From positions 248,001-312,000 of the forward strand of contig NZ_PCOZ01000006.1 in NCBI RefSeq assembly GCF_002979555.1: 64,000 bases of DNA, in the 5' to 3' direction. The notes beneath the pieces are model-generated. The model worked only from the letters and a program-made list of their open reading frames with translations. It was not told the DNA's origin and did not search any database. This stretch comes from Pseudomonas sp. MYb60. Lineage in GTDB: Bacteria; Pseudomonadota; Gammaproteobacteria; Pseudomonadales; Pseudomonadaceae. How positions within the stretch are numbered: the first letter of the stretch is position 1; each line of letters opens with the position of its first letter. Below, piece by piece: positions 1 through 8,233 of this stretch. A program made the translations under genes and the position numbers.

Positions 1-644
1 GCGAACAGGACCAGGCCGACCTGGCCAAAGTCCTCAAGACCATCGAAGAAACCCTGGCGCGCCAGGCACGTGAGGCCGAAGAAGCGCGGCAGAAAGCGCT
101 GATCGCCCAGCAGGAAGCCGAAAAAAAGCGCCAGCGCGAGGCCGAGCTGGCAGCCACTTCGGACGCTCCGGCACCGCGTAAACCGGCGCGTGCAGCACCT
201 GGCCCACTGGTTTCCAGCGCCGGCGAAAACTTCGGCGGCCCTTTTGCGTCAGCCCGCGGCAAACTTCCATGGCCTGTTGATGGTCGATTACTGGCACGCT
301 TCGGTGAAACCCGAGGCGATGACACCCGCGCCAAGTGGGACGGCGTGATGATCAGCGCCTCCGCCGGCAGCCAGGTGCATGCCGTTCACGGTGGGCGCGT
401 GGTGTTTGCCGATTGGCTGCGAGGCGCCGGCTTGCTGGTGATTCTTGACCACGGTAATGGCTATTTGAGCCTTTACGGCCACAATCAGACATTACTCAAG
501 TCGGCAGGTGATGTTGTAAAAGCCGGTGAATCCATCTCCACTGTCGGTAACAGTGGTGGCCAGGACACACCGGCGCTGTACTTCGCTATTCGTCAGCAGG
601 GTCGCCCGAGCGATCCTGCACAATGGTGCCGTTCCCAAGGATAG
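1..644 (+). CDS. EnvC-type murein hydrolase activator, C-terminal part (5' end outside window)
   Basis: The reading frame is open from base 3 to the TAG at 642-644, so only the C-terminal ~213 residues are present. The first ~45 residues are a charged, Glu/Arg/Gln-rich coiled coil, followed by an Ala/Pro linker and a LytM/M23 domain (about residues 75-213, with LPWPVDGRLLARFGE near its start and LYGHNQTLL late). The zinc-binding positions look degenerate: the usual H-x3-D is replaced by RAKWDG, and the H-x-H by LYGHN. That is the pattern of EnvC, a periplasmic non-enzymatic activator of AmiA/AmiB amidases that splits septal peptidoglycan. The ctpA gene follows 30 nt downstream, as in other pseudomonads. 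The family call is strong; the lack of catalysis is inferred from motifs. Confidence 0.88.
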   Translation, partial: EQDQADLAKVLKTIEETLARQAREAEEARQKALIAQQEAEKKRQREAELAATSDAPAPRKPARAAPGPLVSSAGENFGGPFASARGKLPWPVDGRLLARFGETRGDDTRAKWDGVMISASAGSQVHAVHGGRVVFADWLRGAGLLVILDHGNGYLSLYGHNQTLLKSAGDVVKAGESISTVGNSGGQDTPALYFAIRQQGRPSDPAQWCRSQG

Positions 645-674
645 GGCCGCATCTACATTAGGAGTTCGTTCGAC

Positions 675-1991
675 ATGCTGCATTTGTCCCGCCTCACTTC
701 GCTGGCCCTGACCATCGCCCTGGTGATCGGCGCGCCCCTGGCGTTTGCCGACCAGGCCGCCTCGGCTGCACCGGCGGCCTCGGCCGCGACCACCAAGGCG
801 CCGTTGCCGCTGGACGAGCTGCGCACCTTTGCCGAGGTCATGGACCGGATCAAGGCTGCTTATGTCGAACCAGTGGACGACAAGACCCTGCTGGAGAATG
901 CCATCAAGGGCATGCTCAGCAACCTCGACCCGCACTCCGCCTACCTGGGCCCGGAAGATTTCGCTGAGCTGCAGGAAAGCACCAGCGGCGAATTCGGTGG
1001 CCTGGGCATTGAAGTCGGCTCCGAAGACGGCAACGTCAAGGTGGTTTCGCCGATCGATGACACCCCGGCATCCAAGGCCGGCATCCAGGCCGGCGACTTT
1101 ATCGTCAAGATCAACGGCCAGCCGACCCGTGGCCAGACCATGACCGAAGCCGTCGACAAGATGCGCGGCAAGATCGGCCAGAAAATCACCCTGACCCTGG
1201 TGCGCGACGGCGGCAACCCGTTCGACGTGACGCTGACCCGCGCGACCATCGTGGTCAAGAGCGTGAAGAGCCAGCTGCTGGAGTCGGGCTACGGTTACAT
1301 CCGCATTACCCAGTTCCAGGTCAAGACCGGCGACGAAGTGGCCAAGGCCCTGGCCAAGCTGCGCAAGGACAACGGCAAGAAGCTCAACGGCATCGTGCTC
1401 GACCTGCGCAACAACCCGGGCGGCGTGTTGCAGTCGGCGGTGGAAGTGGTCGACCACTTCATCACCAAAGGCCTGATCGTGTACACCAAGGGCCGTATCG
1501 CCAACTCCGAGCTGCGTTTCTCGGCCACCGGCAACGACCTCAGCGAAAACGTGCCGCTGGCCGTGCTGATCAATGGCGGCAGCGCCTCGGCCTCGGAGAT
1601 CGTCGCCGGCGCCCTGCAAGACCAGAAGCGCGGCGTGGTGATGGGCACCAACAGCTTTGGCAAAGGCTCGGTGCAAACCGTGCTGCCGCTGAACAACGAG
1701 CGCGCGCTGAAGATCACCACTGCGCTGTACTACACGCCGAACGGCCGCTCGATCCAGGCCCAGGGCATCGTGCCGGATATCGAGGTACGCAAAGCCAAGA
1801 TCACCAATGAGATCGACAGTGAGTACTACAAAGAGGCGGACCTGCAAGGTCACCTGGGCAATGGCAACGGCGGTGCCGACCAGCCGACCGGCAGCGGCGC
1901 CAAAGCCAAGCCGATGCCACAGGACGACGATTATCAGCTGGCCCAGGCGCTGAGCCTGCTCAAGGGCTTGAGCATCACCCGTAGCCGTTGA
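675..1991 (+). CDS. ctpA: Carboxy-terminal processing protease CtpA (S41)
   Basis: This is a 438-residue periplasmic serine protease of peptidase family S41. Residues 1-25 form a signal peptide ending LAFA. A PDZ domain lies at about 100-185 (FGGLGIEVG through AGDFIVKING) and the S41 catalytic core follows. Aligning the GGSASASEI...FGKGSVQ block with E. coli Prc places the catalytic dyad at Ser305 and Lys330, with the helper Gln at 334; the Ser-Lys spacing of 25 is exactly that of Prc. Members trim the C-termini of envelope proteins and control peptidoglycan hydrolases, which fits the EnvC-like gene just upstream. The start is preceded by AGGAG at 660-664. A one-base gap links it to the next gene, implying one transcript. 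Confidence 0.95.
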   Translation: MLHLSRLTSLALTIALVIGAPLAFADQAASAAPAASAATTKAPLPLDELRTFAEVMDRIKAAYVEPVDDKTLLENAIKGMLSNLDPHSAYLGPEDFAELQESTSGEFGGLGIEVGSEDGNVKVVSPIDDTPASKAGIQAGDFIVKINGQPTRGQTMTEAVDKMRGKIGQKITLTLVRDGGNPFDVTLTRATIVVKSVKSQLLESGYGYIRITQFQVKTGDEVAKALAKLRKDNGKKLNGIVLDLRNNPGGVLQSAVEVVDHFITKGLIVYTKGRIANSELRFSATGNDLSENVPLAVLINGGSASASEIVAGALQDQKRGVVMGTNSFGKGSVQTVLPLNNERALKITTALYYTPNGRSIQAQGIVPDIEVRKAKITNEIDSEYYKEADLQGHLGNGNGGADQPTGSGAKAKPMPQDDDYQLAQALSLLKGLSITRSR

Positions 1992-1992
1992 T

Positions 1993-2766
1993 ATGCGTTT
2001 TGCCCTGATCATCGCTGTGCTGTGCAGCCTGGCCGGCGTCGCCCACGCGACTCCGGCCAGTGAGCCCCACAAAGCCTACCTGACCCTCATCATCGACGAC
2101 CTTGGGCAAAACCTGCCCCGGGATCGTCGCGTGCTGGCCCTGCCCGGTCCTGTGACCACCGCAATAATGCCCGACACGCCCCACGCTGCCGAATTCGCCC
2201 GCGAGGCGCACAAGGCCGGCAAGATCGTGATCCTGCACATGCCCATGGACCCGGCTACCGGGCCGTTCGCCTGGCACCCCGAGTTGCCTATCGAAGAACT
2301 CGGCAAGCGCCTGGATGCCGCCTTCAAGGCCGTGCCCTACACGGCCGGCATCAACAACCACATGGGCAGCCGCATGACCGCGCAGCCCGCCGCCATGGCC
2401 TGGCTGATGGCCGAGCTGCAACGGCGCAACACGTTCTTTGTCGATAGCCGCACCAGTGCGCAGACCGTGGCCGCTGCCGAGGCGCAGAAAATCGGCCTGG
2501 CCAGCGTTTCACGGGACGTGTTCCTCGATGACGAGCGCACCGAGGCGGCGATCACCACGCAGCTGCAGACCGCCATCAAACTGGCCCACAAGCAAGGCTC
2601 AGCCGTGATGATCGGTCACCCCTACCCGCAGACCCTGGCCGTGCTGGAGCGTGAATTGCCCAAGCTCAAGGCTCAGGGCGTAGAGTGGATCGATATCAAG
2701 CTGATGATCAGCGTGCGCAGTAATCGCGCAATGGCAGGCCACGGCAAAGACGGCACTTACCGCTAA
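1993..2766 (+). CDS. Divergent polysaccharide deacetylase, YibQ family, secreted
   Basis: The 257-residue protein has a clear signal peptide (first 19 residues, ending GVAHA). The mature domain opens with YLTLIIDDLGQN and contains ILHMPMDP, GINNHMGSRMT and FFVDSRTS, which are the metal/active-site loops of the divergent polysaccharide deacetylase (DUF610, YibQ) clan. Substrate is unknown for most members. Its placement right after an EnvC-like activator and CtpA, with one base separating it from the ctpA stop, argues for a role in envelope or peptidoglycan turnover. In E. coli yibQ likewise follows envC. There is no obvious hairpin terminator after it. Confidence 0.9.
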   Translation: MRFALIIAVLCSLAGVAHATPASEPHKAYLTLIIDDLGQNLPRDRRVLALPGPVTTAIMPDTPHAAEFAREAHKAGKIVILHMPMDPATGPFAWHPELPIEELGKRLDAAFKAVPYTAGINNHMGSRMTAQPAAMAWLMAELQRRNTFFVDSRTSAQTVAAAEAQKIGLASVSRDVFLDDERTEAAITTQLQTAIKLAHKQGSAVMIGHPYPQTLAVLERELPKLKAQGVEWIDIKLMISVRSNRAMAGHGKDGTYR

Positions 2767-2848
2767 CGCTTGAACACTACTTAGCTACCGCTCCCAGCCT
2801 GGCAAACGCCTCGATAGTGGGCACTCCAATCTACGGGAGAGCCACGCC

Positions 2849-4159
2849 ATGCCAGCCATTCAATACAAAGACCTGCTAATCGACTTCACCACCGAGTTCG
2901 TTCCGCTGTGGAACGACAAAGGCACCCGCGCGGACGCCCCTGTCACCTTCTGGCGGCCGAGTACCGCCTCCAGCGCGCTGGCCAATTTCACCGCGTTGGG
3001 CGATGTCGCCAGTGGCAGCTACGCCAATATCAACCAGCAAAAAATGGTTGCCGTCGTCAGTGACACCGACCCCGTCAACGGCACAGCGCTTCGAGCACCC
3101 AACGACTTCGAACTGATCTGGAAACATACCGGGCCCAGGGCACGCACGGACTTTTCGTTGTGGCGCCCTGTGGCACCGGAAGGTTACGTGGCGATGGGCG
3201 ATGTGTGCGGCGTAGGCAATGACAAGCCGCCGCGCAACACGGTGCGTTGTATCAGAGCGGACCTGGTTCACACCTCCCGCGCGGGCAAGATGATCTGGAA
3301 TGACAAAGGCAGCGGCGCGCTAGCCAATTTCAGCGTATGGGCGACCGCACTGTGTGAAACCGTAGCCGGCGAAGTCTGCTTTACGCCGGGTACGTTCAAG
3401 GGTGTCGATAGTCACACAGGGCCAGACCCGCAGGTGCCCGCCTATGTGCTGCGCGCAGAACTCGGTATGCGGCGGTCGCCACTGCCCGCCCCGCCTGAAC
3501 AGATCGAGTTGCTCCAGACGGAATCCGTGAGCGCCGAGCACACGACCTATGCCTGCGACCTGCCGTGGTTTGTGGTCAAAGACGAGAAGCTGATCCCGAC
3601 CGAGCAACTGCACATGTCGCCGTACTATCGGCTGGAAAGACGCGACCATTATCAATTGGTAGGTGCAGGGCATAACCCGTCAGCCAACGGCAAAGCCTTT
3701 ACCTGGACGCTGACCAAGGGCGAGAAGGGTTCAGGCGCAGGCAGGTTGGCGCAGGTGACAGGCGTTGAATTGATCCGTGAATGGTCAAGCCCGCAATACG
3801 CATCGCCTGTGGGCTTTGGGGTACAACTCGATAGAGACTTCACCCACAGCGCAGAGTCGGCACAAGGCTGGAGCAATCCGACAGCACTCGATGTCGTCGC
3901 CTACGTACCCGGCAGTAAAGCGATCCTGGCGTACGTCAGGCAAAGTGAGTTCCACCTGCTCAGGGCTGACGGCAGCCCATTGGCCGACACCGTCTACTAC
4001 ACCGACGGCGAACAGGTCTACTACAGCGAACTGCTTGCACCGCACGCACTCGTCCCACCGACCGAGGAACACTCGACTGCCACGCTCGATACGCCTGAGA
4101 CCCAAGCCCCCTCAGAGGTAACGCCCCATGATGTCACTGACGACACCCTGCTCGCGTAA
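2849..4159 (+). CDS. Vps62-related protein (DUF946-like repeats)
   Basis: This 436-residue protein has no signal peptide. It contains repeated units of the form W-N-D-K-G-(x)n-F-x-x-W-R-P-(x)n-GDV: at about 20-53, 90-119 and 150-170 (for example DFSLWRP and GYVAMGDV). This is the signature of the Vps62/DUF946 family found in fungi, plants and some bacteria; no biochemical function is established. The last ~35 residues are Thr/Glu/Pro-rich and probably disordered. GGGAGA lies 9 nt before the ATG. The final 48 nt overlap the convergent gene at 4112-4867, so the two mRNAs are antisense at their 3' ends. The gap before it (2767-2848) shows no clear promoter to the eye. Confidence 0.8.
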   Translation: MPAIQYKDLLIDFTTEFVPLWNDKGTRADAPVTFWRPSTASSALANFTALGDVASGSYANINQQKMVAVVSDTDPVNGTALRAPNDFELIWKHTGPRARTDFSLWRPVAPEGYVAMGDVCGVGNDKPPRNTVRCIRADLVHTSRAGKMIWNDKGSGALANFSVWATALCETVAGEVCFTPGTFKGVDSHTGPDPQVPAYVLRAELGMRRSPLPAPPEQIELLQTESVSAEHTTYACDLPWFVVKDEKLIPTEQLHMSPYYRLERRDHYQLVGAGHNPSANGKAFTWTLTKGEKGSGAGRLAQVTGVELIREWSSPQYASPVGFGVQLDRDFTHSAESAQGWSNPTALDVVAYVPGSKAILAYVRQSEFHLLRADGSPLADTVYYTDGEQVYYSELLAPHALVPPTEEHSTATLDTPETQAPSEVTPHDVTDDTLLA

Positions 4160-4867
4160 CTCATCCAAGGCCTTTTGAAGCTTGCCAACCACTTCATCCG
4201 GCACCTCTTTGTTGAGTGCCAGGTAAAGCTGCGCGCTGTTGAACCGCAGCACAGTCTTGAGCCCGGTCACGCCCACCTGGCGCGCGAGGTAACGTCCGGC
4301 AGGATCGCCAGTGGCCCACAGGTCAATCTGGCCCTCCAGCAGCTTTTGCGCGTTGTCCTGGTCACGCAGGGCAACGATCGGATTGAGGCCTTGCTTCTCC
4401 AGGGTCTCGGCAATGGCGTCACCTTTGTAGGCGCCGATCTTGTAGCGCCGGGCGTGCTCCAGGTCGGCCAACTGGATCTTGCTGTCGGCCTTGGCCAGCA
4501 GCACCCAATCGTCCGGGCCGATCGGACCTACCCATTTGAACAGTGCTTCACGGTCCGGCAAGCGGGCCATCACGAATACGCCGTAGCCGGGTTTTTCCAG
4601 GGCGAGTTTGTAGATGCGCTCCCATGGAAATCGCAGGGTGAGGTTGTAGGAAATGCCGGCACGCTTGAAGGTCTCGCGCACGATATCCACGGCGATGCCT
4701 TCGATGTTTTCTTCCTTGGCGAAGTTCTTGCCGTTTTTTGCCATGTTGTACGGTGGGAAATTTTCCGTCAGCAACACCAGGGCGGTGTCAGACGGTTCCT
4801 CGGCATGGGCCGAGCCCGCCAACAGGACGGAGGTACTGGCGAGGGCAAGCAGCAGCTGTTTGAACAT
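4112..4867 (-). CDS. Periplasmic solute-binding protein, family 3 (amino-acid type)
   Basis: The 251-residue protein starts with a Sec signal peptide (MFKQLLLALASTSVLLAGSAHA). The mature part has the SBP_bac_3 layout: LTENFPPYNMA near the N-terminus, GIAVDIVRETFKRAG, and a second lobe with YKIGAYKGDAIAETL. No permease or ATPase gene is adjacent, so it is an orphan binding protein or serves a system elsewhere. Orphans of this type in Pseudomonas often lack a full ligand-binding Arg/Asp set, and I could not assign the ligand. The stop codon lies inside the 3' end of the convergent Vps62-like gene. hisF lies 67 nt downstream in the same direction. Confidence 0.85.
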   Translation of the reverse strand: MFKQLLLALASTSVLLAGSAHAEEPSDTALVLLTENFPPYNMAKNGKNFAKEENIEGIAVDIVRETFKRAGISYNLTLRFPWERIYKLALEKPGYGVFVMARLPDREALFKWVGPIGPDDWVLLAKADSKIQLADLEHARRYKIGAYKGDAIAETLEKQGLNPIVALRDQDNAQKLLEGQIDLWATGDPAGRYLARQVGVTGLKTVLRFNSAQLYLALNKEVPDEVVGKLQKALDELREQGVVSDIMGRYL

Positions 4868-4934
4868 GAAAGGTTACCGGAATCCATGGCAAGCGCAGAG
4901 AGTGCCGCGCGCCTGCCATGGTGTCCAGCAGCGT

Positions 4935-5705
4935 TTAACGAACCACGATACCGCGCGCCGCCATATACGCCTTGGCTTCGGGAACGGTGTATTCGCCAAA
5001 GTGGAAAATACTCGCCGCCAACACTGCGCTGGCATGGCCTTCGGTCACGCCGTCAGCCAGGTGTTGCAGGTTGCCGACGCCGCCGGAGGCGATCACTGGA
5101 ATGCCCAGCGCATCGCTGATGGCACGGGTCACGCCCAGGTCGAAGCCGTTTTTCATGCCATCCTGATCCATGCTGGTCAGCAGGATTTCACCGGCGCCCA
5201 GGCCTTCCATCTTCATCGCCCACTCCACCGCGTCCAGGCCGGTCGGCTTGCGACCGCCGTGGGTGAAGATCTCCCAGCGCGGGGTTTCGCCCGGGCCGGA
5301 GACTTTCTTGGCGTCGATGGCCACCACGATGCATTGCGAGCCGAAGTGCTGCGCGGCTTCGCCGACGAACTCCGGGTTGAACACGGCTGCAGTGTTGATC
5401 GAGACCTTGTCCGCGCCGGCATTGAGCAGGTTGCGGATGTCTTGCACGGTGCGCACGCCACCGCCCACGGTCAGCGGGATGAACACCTGGCTGGCCATGC
5501 GCTCGACGGTGTGCAGCGTGGTGTCGCGGCCGTCGACGCTGGCGGTGATGTCGAGAAAGGTAATCTCGTCGGCACCCTGTTCATCGTAGCGACGGGCGAT
5601 TTCCACCGGGTCGCCGGCGTCACGGATGTTCTCGAACTTGACGCCCTTGACCACACGACCGTTGTCGACGTCCAGGCAAGGGATGATGCGTTTGGCCAGC
5701 GCCAT
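4935..5705 (-). CDS. hisF: Imidazole glycerol phosphate synthase, cyclase subunit HisF
   Basis: A full-length 256-residue (beta/alpha)8 barrel. With HisH it converts PRFAR and glutamine-derived ammonia to IGP and AICAR, the fifth step of histidine synthesis. The catalytic aspartates are visible as Asp12 ([10 protein letters not shown]) and Asp131 (VVAIDAKK). Phosphate-binding loops occur as TVGGGVRT and IASGGVGN. It is the last gene of the minus-strand his cluster, starting 9 nt after the hisA stop. It ends 67 nt before the next minus-strand gene with no strong terminator, so read-through is possible. Confidence 0.98.
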   Translation of the reverse strand: MALAKRIIPCLDVDNGRVVKGVKFENIRDAGDPVEIARRYDEQGADEITFLDITASVDGRDTTLHTVERMASQVFIPLTVGGGVRTVQDIRNLLNAGADKVSINTAAVFNPEFVGEAAQHFGSQCIVVAIDAKKVSGPGETPRWEIFTHGGRKPTGLDAVEWAMKMEGLGAGEILLTSMDQDGMKNGFDLGVTRAISDALGIPVIASGGVGNLQHLADGVTEGHASAVLAASIFHFGEYTVPEAKAYMAARGIVVR

Positions 5706-5714
5706 GGTCAGTCC

Positions 5715-6452
5715 TCAGCCGTTGTAGGCATCGCAGTAAGCCTGGGCTTCGGCGACGTCCAGGGTACCTTCGTAGATCGCACGGCCGGTGATGGCGCCGA
5801 TGATGCCGGGCGCCTTAGCGTCCAGCAGCGACTTGATGTCACCCAGGTTGTGGATGCCACCGGAAGCGATCACCGGGATCTTGGTCGCAGCGGCCAGCGC
5901 AGCGGTGAAGGGTACGTTGCAGCCCTGCATCATGCCGTCTTTGGCGATGTCGGTATAAACGATGGCGGAGACGCCGTCGGCTTCGAACTGCTTGGCCAGG
6001 TCGATCACCTGCACGGTGCTGATTTCAGCCCAGCCGTCGGTGGCGACGAAACCGTCCTTGGCATCCAGGCCGACGATGACCTTGCCCGGGAACGCACGGC
6101 AGGCTTCGGCGACGAACGCCGGGTCTTTCACGGCCTTGGTGCCGATGATCACGTAGCTCACGCCGGCCTTGACGTAGTGCTCGATGGTTTCCAGGGAGCG
6201 GATACCGCCGCCGATCTGGATCGGCAGGTTCGGGTAGCGCTTGGCGATGGCGGTGACCACTTCGCCGTTGACCGGCTGGCCTTCGAAGGCGCCGTTCAAG
6301 TCCACCAGATGCAGGCGACGGCAGCCCCCTTCCACCCATTTGGCAGCCATGCTGACCGGGTCATCGGAGAACACGGTGGAATCTTCCATGCGGCCTTGGC
6401 GCAGACGGACGCAGGCGCCGTCCTTGAGATCGATAGCGGGGATAATCAGCAT
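5715..6452 (-). CDS. hisA: ProFAR isomerase HisA
   Basis: The 245-residue half-barrel duplicate performs the Amadori rearrangement of ProFAR to PRFAR, the fourth step of histidine synthesis. The acid/base pair is seen as Asp8 ([12 protein letters not shown]) and Asp130 ([10 protein letters not shown]). The phosphate sites are IQIGGGIRS and IASGGIHN. Length is normal. It is 9 nt upstream of hisF and 39 nt downstream of the small DUF2164 gene in the same direction, so it is probably cotranscribed with hisB and hisH. Confidence 0.98.
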
Positions 6453-6491
6453 CTGGCAAACCTTATTCGATATTCAGCAATGCTTGGGAAA

Positions 6492-6749
6492 TCAGGGTTT
6501 CTCAAGCGACCACAAGTCGCTTTCGAGGCTTTCGAACCTTTCTTTAAGGAGCGTCTGCGTGTCGAAAATCGCCCTGTTGTAGTAATGCGGAGCCACTTCA
6601 AGGGTGAACAGTTCCAGGATCTCGGCGACCTCGAACGAGCCCAATTTGAGCTCGAAGCGGTCTTCCATGAAGCGTTTGATCTTGAGGGTAGCCTCACTTT
6701 CCTGCTCGGGCGTGAGGTTCAAGATCGGCTGCTTTGGCTTCCTGGCCAT
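6492..6749 (-). CDS. DUF2164 family small protein inserted in the his cluster
   Basis: An 85-residue protein with no signal peptide or membrane segment. It is mostly helical by eye and carries the family-typical LTPEQESEATLKIKRFMEDRFE start and LEVAPHYYNRAIFD centre. This matches the DUF2164 family of unknown function. Its ATG immediately abuts the hisH stop codon and hisA follows 39 nt downstream, so it is embedded in the his transcript. The position suggests a link to histidine synthesis or simple hitchhiking; nothing in the sequence decides this. Confidence 0.85.
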   Translation of the reverse strand: MARKPKQPILNLTPEQESEATLKIKRFMEDRFELKLGSFEVAEILELFTLEVAPHYYNRAIFDTQTLLKERFESLESDLWSLEKP

Positions 6750-7388
6750 TTACCAGCGCCCGTCCCAGGCGGCGAAGTTCTGCAACAGCTGCAGGCCATG
6801 GGTATGGCTTTTCTCCGGGTGGAACTGCACGGCAAAGCGCGAACCTTCGGCCAGCGCGGCGGCGAAATCGACGCCGTAATGCCCGCCACCCACCACCTGG
6901 CCCGGTTTACCGGCGGCGATGTAGTAGCTGTGCACGAAGTAGAAACGCGCCAAGTCCGGGATGTCGTGCCACAGCGGGTGGTCGACGGTCTGGCTGACCT
7001 CGTTCCAACCCATGTGCGGGACTTTCAGGTGGGCGCCGTCTTCATGCAGGCCCTTGCCAAAAAACTTCACCTGGCCGGGGAACAGGCCGATGCAGTCGAC
7101 GCCGTCGTTCTCTTCGCTGCGGTCGAGCAAGGCTTGCATGCCCACGCAGATGCCGAGGAACGGACGGTCCTGGCTGACTTCGCGCACCAGGCTGTCAAAG
7201 CCCAGCCGGCGGATCTCGGCCATGCAATCGCGAATCGCGCCGACGCCGGGAAATACCACCCGGTCGGCTTCGCGAATCACGTTGGCATCGCTGGTGATCA
7301 GCACCTTGCCGGCCCCTACGTGCTCGAGAGCCTTGGCCACCGAGTGCAGGTTACCCATGCCGTAATCGATAACCGCGACCGTCTGCAT
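6750..7388 (-). CDS. hisH: Imidazole glycerol phosphate synthase, glutaminase subunit HisH
   Basis: A 212-residue class I glutamine amidotransferase that feeds ammonia to HisF. The catalytic triad is visible as Cys81 (FLGICVGMQ), His190 and Glu192 (QFHPEKS). The oxyanion strand region reads FPGVGAIRD. The ATG overlaps the hisB TAA by one base (TAATG at 7386-7390), a classic translational coupling. The next gene, DUF2164, starts immediately after its stop. Confidence 0.98.
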   Translation of the reverse strand: MQTVAVIDYGMGNLHSVAKALEHVGAGKVLITSDANVIREADRVVFPGVGAIRDCMAEIRRLGFDSLVREVSQDRPFLGICVGMQALLDRSEENDGVDCIGLFPGQVKFFGKGLHEDGAHLKVPHMGWNEVSQTVDHPLWHDIPDLARFYFVHSYYIAAGKPGQVVGGGHYGVDFAAALAEGSRFAVQFHPEKSHTHGLQLLQNFAAWDGRW

Positions 7389-7981
7389 TACAGGACGCCC
7401 TTGGTCGAGGGCATTTGCCCGGCCATGCGGTCATCCAGCTCCACCGCCATGCGCAGCGCGCGGCCGAAAGCCTTGAACACGGTTTCGATCTGGTGGTGAG
7501 TGTTGGTGCCGCGCAGGTTGTCGATGTGCAGGCTGACGAGTGCGTGGTTGACGAAACCCTGGAAGAATTCCTGGAACAGGTCGACGTCGAAGCCGCCCAC
7601 GGTGGCGCGGGTGTAGGGCACGTGCATCTGCAGGCCTGGGCGGCCGGAGAAGTCGATGACCACGCGCGACAGCGCTTCGTCCAGCGGGACATAGGCGTGG
7701 CCGTAGCGACGGATGCCTTTTTTGTCGCCAATGGCCTTGGCAAATGCCTGGCCGAGGGTGATGCCTACGTCTTCCACCGTGTGGTGGTCGTCGATATGCA
7801 GGTCGCCCTTGCTGACGATATCCAGGTCGATCAGCCCGTGACGGGCGATCTGGTCCAGCATGTGCTCAAGAAAAGGTACACCGATATCAAATCGGGCCTT
7901 TCCGGTGCCATCCAGGTTGATCGAGGCTTTGATCTGGGTTTCCAGAGTGTCGCGCTCGACGGACGCCTTACGTTCGGCCAT
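7388..7981 (-). CDS. hisB: Imidazoleglycerol-phosphate dehydratase HisB
   Basis: A monofunctional 197-residue dehydratase catalysing the sixth step, IGP to imidazole acetol phosphate. Both manganese-binding histidine motifs are present: [14 protein letters not shown] ([12 protein letters not shown]) and the C-terminal [16 protein letters not shown] chose ATG at 7981 over the GTG at 7984 because GGAG then sits 6 nt upstream. There is no fused phosphatase domain, as expected for Pseudomonas. It is the first gene of the his cluster; the promoter must lie in 7982-8120. Confidence 0.97.
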   Translation of the reverse strand: MAERKASVERDTLETQIKASINLDGTGKARFDIGVPFLEHMLDQIARHGLIDLDIVSKGDLHIDDHHTVEDVGITLGQAFAKAIGDKKGIRRYGHAYVPLDEALSRVVIDFSGRPGLQMHVPYTRATVGGFDVDLFQEFFQGFVNHALVSLHIDNLRGTNTHHQIETVFKAFGRALRMAVELDDRMAGQMPSTKGVL

Positions 7982-8121
7982 CACCAGCTCCGCAAAATCA
8001 TTGGGCGAAAAAGGCAGCCATTATAGGGGCGCGGGCGCTAAACAGAAACATCGGAGGGGATAAGACTGATGGAGTGTCGGGGATAGACATGTGCTGACAG
8101 GTGAGAACCAGCCTTTTTGCA

Positions 8122-8206
8122 GGCGCTGGCTTGCCTGCGATGCGGACACCTCGGTTTTCGGTTTCTCCGAGCTGATGCTATCGCGGGCAAGCCCGGCTCC
8201 CACAGG
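8122..8206. repeat. REP doublet (inverted pair, REPIN/BIME-like)
   Basis: Two divergent REP-like units face each other: GCTGGCTTGCCTGCGATGC at about 8125-8143 and ATCGCGGGCAAGCCCGGCTC at 8180-8199, the latter continuing into a CCCACAGG tail. They are near reverse complements separated by ~36 nt. This is the arrangement of the short mobile palindromic doublets spread by RAYT transposases in fluorescent pseudomonads. It lies between the hisB start and the stop of the upstream MFS gene. No RAYT gene is in the window. Confidence 0.8.
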
Positions 8207-8233
8207 AACCGTGCCCACAACGGTTTTACGGTG

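Noticed and set aside
492..2072. 526-residue minus-strand frame opposite ctpA
   Set aside because: Antisense shadow caused by high third-position GC; composition is Ala/Val/His/Gln-rich without domain motifs, while ctpA on the other strand is certain.
4653..7499. 948-residue plus-strand frame opposite the his genes
   Set aside because: Antisense shadow of hisF-hisA-hisH; no recognisable family.
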